From positions 12,883,822 through 12,947,821 of the forward strand of contig NC_135570.1 of the NCBI RefSeq assembly GCF_964340395.1: a stretch of DNA of 64,000 bases, read 5' to 3'. Source of the stretch: Glandiceps talaboti. Its lineage: Eukaryota > Hemichordata > Enteropneusta > Spengelidae. Positions 56,101 to 57,625 of the stretch are shown in pieces (position 1 is the stretch's first letter; the number at the start of each line of letters is the position of its first letter). Position numbers and translations under genes: made by a program. The notes under the pieces were generated by a model. It made no database searches. It saw only the letters and a program-made list of their open reading frames with translations, and was not told the origin of the DNA.

Positions 56101-56596
56101 GTGGCCATTTAACATTAGTCACCATTATTAGACTTCAGTAATAAATAACTTTCCATTTAAAATTAAAAGAATGTTTAAGGTACAGTTATTATCGTAATAG
56201 TATTTAATTTTTCACTACAATAATTACAATAATTTAGTAAGAATAACTAAATATGTAACTCAGAAAATCTCATCTCCATTCCATTAGAATATAGATTTAA
56301 GATTTCATCGGAAATAGAGCATACTGAGAATTGTGTTCAGATGGAGGAAATTACTTGTGTTTACTGATGTTTGTTTCTTATGTTACAGAATTGTAGTTCA
56401 TAAGACAGTCACAAAGAAGACAATTATCCAGGACGGCGAGGAGGTCGAAGTTGAAGAAACCACCGACACCAAAGTTGAAGAAGACGGCCAAGAATTGGAA
56501 GATCCTGGTGCCCTTCGAGATGACTTGCAACAAATGATTGATAGTTTTCTGGATGATGGCACAGCTAAAACAGAAGAACAGGATCAAGAAGATTAG
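2444..56596 (+). CDS. ANK: Giant ankyrin gene, 3' part (gene-level entry; exons listed separately)
   Basis: Ankyrins are membrane-skeleton adaptors that link spectrin to membrane proteins. Identification rests on the death-domain exons at 11195 and 11864, on the preceding segment NFASIRLRQKY (vertebrate counterpart FASLALRKRY), and on the tail with RVIRR and KTVTKKT motifs. The start codon, ankyrin repeats and ZU5 domain are not in the window, so the gene is partial at its 5' end. Splicing the well-supported exons gives one continuous frame. Phases are 0 up to 10373, 1 through the death domain, 0 from 15469 to 45645, then 1, 1 and 2 into the last exon. The total is about 15.4 kb of coding sequence, about 5,130 residues. 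Two giant exons of 9.2 and 2.9 kb lie after the death domain, the arrangement known from invertebrate ankyrins. The tail is extremely Glu/Pro/Val/Ala-rich and probably disordered. The first three candidate exons (2444, 4325, 5093) are weak. Confidence 0.93.
2465..4324. other. Intron-like stretch without recognised features
   Basis: Contains TGTGTG-rich sequence around 3050-3600 and no supported exon. The pyrimidine-rich 3' end (4245-4324) leads into the acceptor at 4324. Confidence 0.5.
4325..4342 (+). CDS. ANK: Candidate 18-nt mini-exon, peptide REVMEQ, with two possible donors
   Basis: A strong acceptor context (TACTAAT branch-like site, long pyrimidine tract, GCAG) ends at 4324. The exon CGT GAG GTA ATG GAA CAG meets the donor GTACTT at 4343. 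An in-frame alternative donor GTAATG at 4331 would give a 6-nt microexon (RE). Both choices keep phase 0. It is part of the putative linker series before the death domain. Confidence 0.4.
4720..4994. repeat. Tetranucleotide microsatellite (CATA)n with (CAGA)n blocks
   Basis: Blocks of CATA alternate with short blocks of CAGA over about 275 bp. Because four is not a multiple of three, the array stays open in several frames and creates false Tyr/Val/Cys-rich or Thr/Tyr/Ile/His-rich reading frames on both strands. Confidence 0.97.
5093..5113 (+). CDS. ANK: Candidate 21-nt mini-exon, peptide ETKKYTP
   Basis: A T-rich tract and GGTAG acceptor precede GAGACA at 5093, and CCG meets the donor GTAGGG at 5114. 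It is 21 nt in phase 0. The weak tract and short length keep this uncertain. Confidence 0.28.
5114..6325. other. Intron-like stretch
   Basis: Contains a TTTTG-rich run near 5647-5702 and the GTCT/TCTA microsatellite at 6235-6300. No exon was seen. Confidence 0.5.
6235..6300. repeat. Microsatellite (GTCT)n/(TCTA)n
   Basis: An interrupted run of TGTC units followed by TATC units. It supplies much of the pyrimidine-rich sequence just upstream of the acceptor at 6325. Confidence 0.9.
6326..6373 (+). CDS. ANK: Ankyrin linker mini-exon, peptide TDMYILTPVDEDFAIE
   Basis: The acceptor GGTAG follows a pyrimidine-rich stretch, and GAG meets the consensus donor GTAAGT at 6374. It is 48 nt in phase 0. 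The peptide is acidic and fits the variable linker after UPA. No homology was recognised beyond its position. Confidence 0.55.
6374..7174. other. Intron with a short (AAC)n run
   Basis: An AAC repeat lies at about 6402-6422. The rest is AT-rich and without recognised features. Confidence 0.5.
7175..7201 (+). CDS. ANK: Ankyrin linker mini-exon, peptide KEFEKLSNE
   Basis: Acceptor CTACAG, 27 nt in phase 0, GAG then donor GTGAGA at 7202. The charged, helix-prone peptide fits the linker between UPA and the death domain. Confidence 0.55.
7202..7989. other. Intron with palindromic E-box cluster
   Basis: Contains the inverted repeat and CACATG cluster at 7466-7540 (separate entry). A strong pyrimidine tract at 7926-7976 precedes the next exon. 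Confidence 0.55.
7466..7540. promoter_or_regulatory. Inverted repeat and clustered TCACATGA (M-box/E-box-like) motifs
   Basis: AAATCACATGACC at 7466-7478 is perfectly repeated in inverse orientation at 7499-7511. With TCACATGAG at 7521 and TCACATGAC at 7532, there are four CACATG-type sites in 75 bp. TCACATGA is the M-box core bound by MiT/TFE bHLH proteins. A regulatory role is inference; the palindrome could also be a mobile-element remnant. Confidence 0.3.
7990..8034 (+). CDS. ANK: Ankyrin linker mini-exon, peptide EKKQELRKVDVIIDK
   Basis: A long pyrimidine tract, then the CACAG acceptor, 45 nt in phase 0, AAG then donor GTATGG at 8035. Joined to the exon at 10373 it reads VDVIIDK-TDITHK, which resembles the vertebrate linker EIEKTD just before FASLALRKRY. 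This is the best supported linker exon. Confidence 0.72.
8035..10372. other. 2.3-kb intron
   Basis: No exon was found. It holds a small tandem duplication at 8641-8735, two copies of TTATGCAAATGAG near 9512 and 9541, and a related GGCAAATGAGCACA near 9633. Confidence 0.6.
8641..8735. repeat. Two-copy tandem repeat, unit about 49 bp
   Basis: TGTGATTGGATG at 8641 recurs at 8690, each followed by similar TTGAG and GGCATC words. Each copy contains an inverted CCAAT word (ATTGG). Confidence 0.55.
10373..10451 (+). CDS. ANK: Ankyrin exon: end of linker, segment before death domain
   Basis: Acceptor TGTAG, 79 nt, donor GTAAGT at 10452, phase 0 to 1. The peptide begins TDITHKLNFASIRLRQKY and continues TFLQDPTL. 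NFASIRLRQKY is the counterpart of vertebrate SFASLALRKRY, which lies shortly after the UPA domain. This makes the assignment to ankyrin firm independently of the death domain. Vertebrate giant ankyrins interpose their giant exon between this segment and the death domain; here the death domain follows in the next exon. Confidence 0.92.
10452..11194. other. Intron, no features seen
   Basis: AT-rich, without recognised coding or repeat content. Confidence 0.55.
11195..11401 (+). CDS. ANK: Ankyrin death domain, first exon
   Basis: Acceptor TTCTAG, 207 nt in phase 1-1, donor GTAAGG. It encodes SPTSAHERAEIRLWHLAEN, then LGKDWPKLGRELGL, EIEIIRSENED, and the WAERSGKNATG end of the exon. The order L-G-x-x-W-x-x-L-A/G-R-E-L, I-x-x-I-R-x-E-N, then W-x-x-R-x-G-K-x-A-T is diagnostic of ankyrin death domains. 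These six-helix bundles are protein-interaction modules; ankyrins are not known as classical apoptosis adaptors. The exon covers roughly helices 1 to 5. Confidence 0.98.
11402..11863. other. Intron, no features seen
   Basis: 462 nt with an A run near 11592 and a T run near 11648. It ends in a pyrimidine tract and CTTACAG. Confidence 0.6.
11864..12025 (+). CDS. ANK: Ankyrin death domain end and post-death-domain segment
   Basis: Acceptor CTTACAG, 162 nt in phase 1-1, donor GTAAAT at 12026. EKLEEALIKAGKEDLANEIL is the last helix pair of the death domain (vertebrate counterpart LTKINRxDIVxLLE). Then come GRSYTVEQPEDDMPLDYY and KDLERSIHKARIDHG, which begin the C-terminal regulatory region. Continuous frame with both neighbours supports it. 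Confidence 0.96.
12026..13399. other. 1.4-kb intron with repeats
   Basis: Contains a 19-bp minisatellite (12748-12876), flanked by three partial copies of AAACACACATGGTGATGG near 12524, 12638 and 12926. No exon was seen. Confidence 0.6.
12748..12876. repeat. 19-bp minisatellite built on TCCATATTGGATGAC
   Basis: The word CATATTG starts at 12753, 12772, 12791, 12810 and 12829, exactly 19 bp apart, with degenerate copies at 12848 and after. The GCCTCCATATTGAATGACA unit varies at few positions. Confidence 0.9.
13400..13423 (+). CDS. ANK: 24-nt ankyrin mini-exon, peptide ETLMLNMI
   Basis: Pyrimidine-rich tract and CTTACAG, then 24 nt in phase 1-1, donor GTAAGT at 13424. It joins in frame with the exons at 11864 and 14988 and could be skipped without changing the frame. 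Confidence 0.7.
13424..14987. other. Intron, no features seen
   Basis: 1.56 kb of AT-rich sequence with a short AATAATGATAATAAT run near 14599. No supported exon. Confidence 0.55.
14988..15073 (+). CDS. ANK: Ankyrin post-death-domain exon
   Basis: Acceptor TTCTTCAG, 86 nt, GTG then donor GTAGGT. Phase 1 to 0, which resets the frame to phase 0 for the whole following exon chain. The peptide is FDDIKDDMYDLQSPKKPP followed by RATPDDTFDV. Confidence 0.86.
15469..15561 (+). CDS. ANK: Ankyrin tail exon, first of the phase 0-0 chain
   Basis: Acceptor TACCCAG, 93 nt, GAG then donor GTAACA. The peptide starts EPALDQLDKLDTYDLEEH and ends EDRVTIAKE. The intron before it (15074-15468) shows only a GA run near 15100; that after it (15562-16098) shows nothing. 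Confidence 0.88.
16099..16161 (+). CDS. ANK: Ankyrin tail mini-exon
   Basis: Acceptor TTAATAG, 63 nt in phase 0-0, GAG then donor GTACCT. The peptide EHVELQEEISEETFHRESRT plus E alternates charged and hydrophobic residues. The following intron (16162-17149) holds nothing recognised. Confidence 0.85.
17150..17185 (+). CDS. ANK: Ankyrin tail mini-exon, peptide VHTEVTTKEVTQ
   Basis: Acceptor ACTTGCAG, 36 nt in phase 0-0, CAG then donor GTACTT. Alternating V/T and charged residues resemble a beta strand. The following 1-kb intron (17186-18185) holds nothing recognised apart from a strong pyrimidine tract at its end. Confidence 0.85.
18186..18251 (+). CDS. ANK: Ankyrin tail mini-exon
   Basis: A long pyrimidine tract and GTCCAG, 66 nt in phase 0-0, AAG then donor GTACAA. 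The peptide starts IEKVHVHREVVEDLSSIYKD and ends VK. The intron that follows (18252-19229) has no supported exon. Confidence 0.87.
19230..19259 (+). CDS. ANK: 30-nt ankyrin tail mini-exon, peptide EPEEIQVEPE
   Basis: Acceptor CCATAG, 30 nt in phase 0-0, GAG then donor GTACAT. It is the first exon with the Glu-Pro character that dominates the rest of the tail. The intron 19260-19924 is featureless. Confidence 0.85.
19925..19966 (+). CDS. ANK: Ankyrin tail mini-exon, peptide VQEEPQPEPEPERE
   Basis: Acceptor AATATAG, 42 nt in phase 0-0, GAG then donor GTATGA. A short EP-dipeptide repeat. Confidence 0.87.
20366..20413 (+). CDS. ANK: Ankyrin tail mini-exon, peptide ESPETVGEPGEAEPSE
   Basis: Acceptor TTGCAG, 48 nt in phase 0-0, GAG then donor GTATTC. 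Confidence 0.88.
20833..20847 (+). CDS. ANK: Candidate 15-nt microexon, peptide VCSHE
   Basis: A TTTCCTTTCACAG acceptor, 15 nt in phase 0, and GAG before a weak donor GTCTCA. It obeys the chain rule (3n, ends in GAG) and contains Cys and His as the exon at 37062 does. Weak donor and tiny size make it doubtful. Confidence 0.22.
20848..21858. other. Intron, no features seen
   Basis: About 1 kb of AT-rich sequence before the 21859 exon. Confidence 0.55.
21859..21969 (+). CDS. ANK: Ankyrin tail exon with EP repeat and W-E-V-V motif
   Basis: Acceptor GTTACAG, 111 nt in phase 0-0, GAG then donor GTAACG. It opens with EPEPEPEEQPEPEPDLDE and ends ERQLTESWEVVRGAE. SWEVV has the W-x-x-V core of an LC3-interacting region with an acidic stretch upstream. 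It is one of only three Trp residues found in the phase-0 exon chain. Confidence 0.92.
22263..22304 (+). CDS. ANK: Ankyrin tail mini-exon, peptide ESKEELLGAMAAPE
   Basis: Acceptor TACCTAG, 42 nt in phase 0-0, GAG then donor GTAAAC. Less acidic and more helical than its neighbours. Confidence 0.87.
22426..22482 (+). CDS. ANK: Ankyrin tail mini-exon with W-E-I-V motif
   Basis: Acceptor GGGCAG, 57 nt in phase 0-0, GAG then donor GTAATG. The peptide DEDEQEDEDWEIVDAEGEE puts a W-x-x-V core directly after a very acidic run, the classic layout of an Atg8-family binding motif. The vertebrate giant ankyrin motifs (EEEWVIV in ankyrin-B) look alike. Confidence 0.91.
22584..22619 (+). CDS. ANK: Ankyrin tail mini-exon, peptide DVDEDIMEKMEE
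   Basis: Acceptor TTTTCAG, 36 nt in phase 0-0, GAG then donor GTAATA. Acidic and helix-prone. Confidence 0.87.
22738..22800 (+). CDS. ANK: Ankyrin tail mini-exon
   Basis: Acceptor TTGATAG, 63 nt in phase 0-0, GAG then donor GTATAA. The peptide ETPEKEKIVSFEEEHYETRR plus E is charged with spaced hydrophobics. Confidence 0.87.
22942..22980 (+). CDS. ANK: Ankyrin tail mini-exon, peptide VKQEIVITESYHK
   Basis: Acceptor ATTTTCAG, 39 nt in phase 0-0, AAG then donor GTAGCT. Strand-like alternation. Confidence 0.85.
23249..23254 (+). CDS. ANK: Candidate 6-nt microexon, peptide HE
   Basis: GTCGGTTTTTGTCATAG is acceptor-like, followed by CACGAG and donor GTTAGC. It fits the chain rule (3n, ends in GAG), but such a short match is easily coincidental. 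Confidence 0.2.
23428..23478 (+). CDS. ANK: Ankyrin tail mini-exon, peptide EYHEELETPGEPDLTSE
   Basis: Acceptor TACACAG, 51 nt in phase 0-0, GAG then donor GTACCA. Confidence 0.87.
23993..24046 (+). CDS. ANK: Ankyrin tail mini-exon, peptide DVTPEVEHAPDDYLGPAE
   Basis: Acceptor ATCTGTAG, 54 nt in phase 0-0, GAG then donor GTACTT. Flanking introns (23479-23992, 24047-24574) hold nothing recognised. Confidence 0.88.
24575..24634 (+). CDS. ANK: Ankyrin tail mini-exon, peptide VPVEIAISKESPTTPEAFIE
   Basis: Acceptor ATACTCAG, 60 nt in phase 0-0, GAG then donor GTATGC. The SPTTPEAF segment offers possible proline-directed phosphosites (inference). Confidence 0.88.
25114..25191 (+). CDS. ANK: Ankyrin tail exon before the first giant exon
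   Basis: Acceptor TTTATAG, 78 nt in phase 0-0, GAG then donor GTATGC. The peptide starts ERIERVEIAIGPVATSEDE and ends AEYPQE. The intron upstream (24635-25113) is featureless. Confidence 0.9.
25354..34599 (+). CDS. ANK: Giant ankyrin exon 1 (9,246 nt, 3,082 codons), Glu/Pro-rich repeats
   Basis: A TGTATAG acceptor, then GTG GAG ATC TAT, and an uninterrupted frame to GAG before donor GTAAAG at 34600. Reading on into the intron meets a stop three codons later. Three parts can be seen. A non-repetitive acidic head runs to about 26100. A long array runs to about 33000, built on a unit containing VPAEEVIEPSEETPAEA, DVEPQITEAIDVEPDI and PSEEPEEVPKDTEPVEP. An acidic non-repetitive tail follows. From about 29890 to 31290 the unit is 66 residues (198 bp) and nearly identical copy to copy; outside this core it is diverged. 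Glu, Pro, Val, Ala, Asp and Thr dominate; Cys is rare and I found a single Trp, at 28588-28590 in EWGIVEA. Such tails are expected to be disordered. Fly Ank2 and nematode unc-44 giant tails act in axons. The GTG at the exon start is a spliced-in Val codon, not an initiation codon. Confidence 0.97.
29890..31290 (+). repeat. Homogenised 198-bp coding repeat core inside giant exon 1
   Basis: GAACC(C/T)GTTGAACCTGA recurs at 30304, 30502, 30700 and 30898, exactly 198 bp apart, with flanking copies one unit before and after. One later copy lacks 18 bp (the EAATEE stretch), giving 180 bp. Differences are a few substitutions per unit, which points to recent unequal exchange or conversion. All length changes seen keep the frame. 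Confidence 0.95.
34942..34983 (+). CDS. ANK: Ankyrin tail mini-exon with tandem (NAGNAG) acceptor
   Basis: TAGCAG at 34939-34944 offers two acceptors. The first gives QLEIVEVPQPIGTE, the second starts at 34945 and drops the Gln. Both keep phase 0. GAG then donor GTAATA at 34984. The flanking intron 34984-35417 is featureless. Confidence 0.86.
35418..35459 (+). CDS. ANK: Ankyrin tail mini-exon, peptide DKEAAIRKLTIHHE
   Basis: Acceptor ATTTGCAG, 42 nt in phase 0-0, GAG then donor GTAGAT. More basic than its neighbours. Confidence 0.85.
35460..37061. other. 1.6-kb intron, no features seen
   Basis: AT-rich; no exon with matched signals was found. Confidence 0.55.
37062..37118 (+). CDS. ANK: Cys/His-rich ankyrin mini-exon
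   Basis: Acceptor CTTTACAG, 57 nt in phase 0-0, AAG then donor GTACAA. The peptide VCCPVHDHGSPHVSRAHMK has two Cys and four His and lacks the acidic character of the chain. It could bind metal or be lipidated on Cys; both are inference. Confidence 0.78.
37366..37428 (+). CDS. ANK: Ankyrin mini-exon with C-x-x-C motif
   Basis: Acceptor ATTACAG, 63 nt in phase 0-0, AAG then donor GTAAAT. The peptide starts ASQHSPFITCEVCEKLER and ends QIK. C-E-V-C follows the His-rich preceding exon. Confidence 0.8.
37429..38072. other. Intron, no features seen
   Basis: AT-rich; ends in a long pyrimidine tract near 38025-38050 before the candidate exon at 38073. Confidence 0.5.
38073..38195 (+). CDS. ANK: Candidate alternative last exon, Cys-rich C-terminus
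   Basis: A pyrimidine-rich tract and TCAATAG precede 38073. In phase 0 the frame reads 40 codons to a TAA at 38193-38195. The peptide starts YPVTSEIVFSDECESASCD, continues RSEIESCACEKII and ends TWCGMILV, with five Cys. No in-phase donor is seen. AATAAA at 38194-38199 overlaps the stop and could serve as a poly(A) signal, leaving a very short 3' UTR. It may equally be a poison exon or chance. Confidence 0.35.
   Translation, partial: YPVTSEIVFSDECESASCDRSEIESCACEKIITWCGMILV
38634..38741 (+). CDS. ANK: Ankyrin tail exon
   Basis: Acceptor TACTAG, 108 nt in phase 0-0, GAG then donor GTATAC. It begins DLLEELAKELNFDIPPEES, a clear amphipathic helix, and ends with QQFASEAAPHVE. Confidence 0.9.
38742..39864. 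other. Intron, no features seen
   Basis: 1.1 kb, AT-rich. AACAGCCATGTTC and AACAGCAATTTTC near its end are part of a small tandem duplication of the acceptor-proximal sequence (AGCTTCTGCAATAGAAACAG twice at about 39795 and 39829). Confidence 0.55.
39865..39930 (+). CDS. ANK: Ankyrin tail mini-exon
   Basis: Acceptor GTCTTTCAG, 66 nt in phase 0-0, GAG then donor GTATAT. The peptide starts EKPFQATVRTEPPMAAYVF and ends PDE; it is relatively hydrophobic for this tail. Confidence 0.87.
39960..40435. repeat. Intronic tandem repeat, unit about 108 bp, four copies
   Basis: The word CATTCATGTGTTG recurs at 40041, 40149 and 40256, with a diverged fourth copy near 40380. Each unit also carries CCACATAATGGA and a TTGCA(C/T)CTA(C/T)AG word that looks like a splice acceptor. 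Confidence 0.88.
40436..40888. other. Rest of intron, no features seen
   Basis: AT-rich sequence leading to the acceptor at 40888. Confidence 0.55.
40889..41020 (+). CDS. ANK: Ankyrin tail exon with EP-dipeptide repeat
   Basis: Acceptor TCGAGCAG, 132 nt in phase 0-0, GAG then donor GTATTC. It begins EPREETEEVEAEPIIEPE and ends EEPEPEPEPEVE. The pattern matches the exons at 19925 and 21859. Confidence 0.92.
41239..41292 (+). CDS. ANK: Ankyrin tail mini-exon, peptide AREEPEEEKPQEIEETPE
   Basis: Acceptor TTCTTCAG, 54 nt in phase 0-0, GAG then donor GTATGA. Confidence 0.9.
41393..41437 (+). CDS. ANK: Ankyrin tail mini-exon, peptide ENKEEAVEPELIALE
   Basis: Acceptor CTTAACAG, 45 nt in phase 0-0, GAG then donor GTACGC. 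Confidence 0.9.
41681..44593 (+). CDS. ANK: Giant ankyrin exon 2 (2,913 nt, 971 codons), second repeat family
   Basis: Acceptor CACTAAAG, then GAG GAA ACT GAA; open frame to GAG before donor GTACAA at 44594. Reading through meets a stop within four codons. The first 240 or so residues are acidic and non-repetitive. After that comes a degenerate repeat of about 42-44 residues. Its best copies, near 43450-44000, read EASVPGPTEEPESPTQEE, then LGIEPPVSEPQFSAEPLIQ and a hydrophobic I-E-T-V-G-M-V turn. This unit differs from that of giant exon 1. The final part is rich in EQEPxEAEPEPEE. No Trp was seen. Probably disordered and strongly acidic. An upstream Met in the intron frame is not needed, since the splice acceptor defines the start. 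Confidence 0.96.
44710..44766 (+). CDS. ANK: Ankyrin tail mini-exon, peptide EQTAESQDVPAEPEVPLSE
   Basis: Acceptor ATTTACAG, 57 nt in phase 0-0, GAG then donor GTACAC. The intron that follows (44767-45398) has no features seen. Confidence 0.9.
45399..45434 (+). CDS. ANK: Ankyrin tail mini-exon, peptide ESLPETTETHME
   Basis: Acceptor CATTTCAG, 36 nt in phase 0-0, GAG then donor GTACTT. Confidence 0.88.
45568..45645 (+). CDS. ANK: Ankyrin tail exon, last of the phase 0-0 chain
   Basis: Acceptor TTTTATAG, 78 nt in phase 0-0, GAG then donor GTCAGG. The peptide starts ELTETIYKEEIRYKQEIHF and ends ISSDDQE. It resembles the exons at 22738 and 22942 in its alternating charged and hydrophobic residues. 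Confidence 0.88.
46701..46836. repeat. Degenerate 30-bp A/T-rich tandem repeat
   Basis: About four copies of a unit like AAGTTTAAATTTTTACA followed by a run of CAAAAAA. Confidence 0.6.
47095..47161. repeat. (GT)n/(GCGT)n tract
   Basis: Strict purine-pyrimidine alternation of GTGT followed by GCGT units over about 67 bp, a sequence type prone to Z-DNA. Confidence 0.9.
47702..47831 (+). CDS. ANK: Ankyrin C-terminal exon, leaves the phase-0 chain
   Basis: Acceptor TTTCTCAG, 130 nt, donor GTAAGA at 47832, phase 0 to 1. The peptide starts IEPPLEDRDIVKTSESFED and ends EDFQNLADAMNEMVMDG, an amphipathic helix. The donor and the first 50 bases of intron are tandemly duplicated downstream. Confidence 0.92.
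47825..48045. repeat. Tandem repeat carrying copies of a splice donor
   Basis: About four copies of a unit of 50-56 bp built on ATGGTAAGAAAGTACACC and CTAAGTGTCTGTAAATGTAA start at the real exon-intron junction. The copy near 47993 keeps the donor context GATGGTAAGAAAG intact; the copy at about 47937 reads GGACGGTAAGGA. Confidence 0.9.
48324..48527 (+). CDS. ANK: Ankyrin C-terminal exon
   Basis: Acceptor CCATTAG, 204 nt in phase 1-1, donor GTAATT. It encodes DEEQPVQNDDHPDEIVDEM, then VGQNIIEYVQATPEDG and EEEDDLLTRDFTAEAGIDEP. Acidic, non-repetitive. Confidence 0.92.
48528..49293. other. Intron, no features seen
   Basis: AT-rich sequence without exon or repeat signals. Confidence 0.6.
49294..49573 (+). 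CDS. ANK: Ankyrin conserved-type tail exon with two repeated modules
   Basis: Acceptor ATTGCAG, 280 nt, donor GTAAGG, phase 1 to 2. Module 1 is TTTKVVKKTIVTSGQGDFDF followed by GDMLGEGDE. Module 2 is TITRVIRRVRTISTGSGEPD followed by FSQMAEADG. Each pairs a basic strand-like motif with an acidic F-x-x-M motif. DDGTITRVIRR parallels the vertebrate ankyrin tail motif DEHGxxVVKKVTRKxIRR. This region belongs to the C-terminal regulatory tail. Confidence 0.94.
49574..56388. other. 6.8-kb last intron
   Basis: The longest intron in the window. It contains a small octamer-bearing tandem repeat at 51830-51970; otherwise I see no exon, RNA gene or mobile element. Confidence 0.6.
51830..51970. repeat. 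Tandem repeat carrying four ATGCAAAT octamers
   Basis: ATGCAAAT lies at 51844, 51884, 51918 and 51959, each inside a unit of 34-41 bp with AACTTTCACTNTGT before and TAAGTG or similar after. Confidence 0.88.
56389..56596 (+). CDS. ANK: Ankyrin last coding exon and stop
   Basis: Acceptor ATGTTACAG; one base completes an Arg codon from the previous exon. It encodes IVVHKTVTKKTIIQDGEEVE, then VEETTDTKVEEDGQ, the helix ALRDDLQQMIDSFLDDG, and an acidic end EEQDQED before TAG. KTVTKKTIIQDG is the third copy of the basic strand-like motif of the preceding exon, without the F-x-x-M part. Confidence 0.95.
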
Positions 56597-57625
56597 ATTT
56601 GATTAGACTGTTGATAAGGATTAAGATTAGATTTGATTGATCTGATGGACTGGCTTAAGAAGATTAGATTAATTAATCTGATGAACAGAATCAGAGCGAT
56701 TGAATTTAATCGTTTGAGTTAGAAGAGTAGCCGTGTTTTTGGAAAATAATCTCAATTGGTCTTTTTGGAAGTTGTCATTGCAAGTTTATATATACTTCAG
56801 TTGTCAGAATTTAAGACATTTGATGTAGTGTGTTGAGTGTGGTATAGAAGTACTATTGATAATAATGTTCAACCAATTGTGCATATAAGTTAAGAGTTTA
56901 GTGAATTTTTTATATAGACTCACCACTTTTCAGCTGATCTTCAGCCAAACAAAGCATCTGCTTGACATAACCTAGCCTTATGAGGTGAATTATTAGATGC
57001 ATCATAACGTTAAAAGTAGTATATCCTAGTGCTAAGTTCTGTCAGTGAGATTATTCCAAGTCAAAAGGCAGCAGACCACCTTATAGAATGTTTTCACACT
57101 GCCAGAGTTAGTGGTAGGAGAAGATAGAGGCATTATTTAGGCCACGTATCGCTAGCTAACAAATAATGAAAATACGGCCAATTGTAATCGCAAGATTTCA
57201 TCCCAATTACAAAGAATAAATTTATCTTAGAGATTAGAACTTTTTTTATTTTTTACCGAGGCTGACCCGAGATCGGTGTACTCGATTCTTGTATTCAGTC
57301 AGCGTAACCACATAACGATCATAGTCGTTTAAGAATTTTCACCATCCTAGGAATTTTCTTTGTATAATAATGTTTTAGCTATTTTTTGACTCTGAACTGA
57401 AACAAGATTTTTCTTGATCTTTATTTTGACAACTTTACTAAATGTGGCCAACTTCCAACGTCATCATCGAGAGGATACTGAGAATGGTGGTTCTTAAGAT
57501 CATTTTAATGATTAAATGACTATGTCTACACTCTTCTAATAACCGAGATTTTGTAAATCTGACCGTAAAAAAAAAATCAATAAAGTATCAACATTACTAA
57601 ACTAACCAAGTTATTACAGAATAAA
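56597..57625 (+). other. Probable 3' UTR with candidate poly(A) signals
   Basis: AATAAA occurs at 57215-57220, 57579-57584 and 57620-57625. The first 100 bases repeat GATTAGATT words. Where transcription really ends cannot be fixed from sequence; further AATAAA words lie at 58639 and 58731. Confidence 0.5.
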
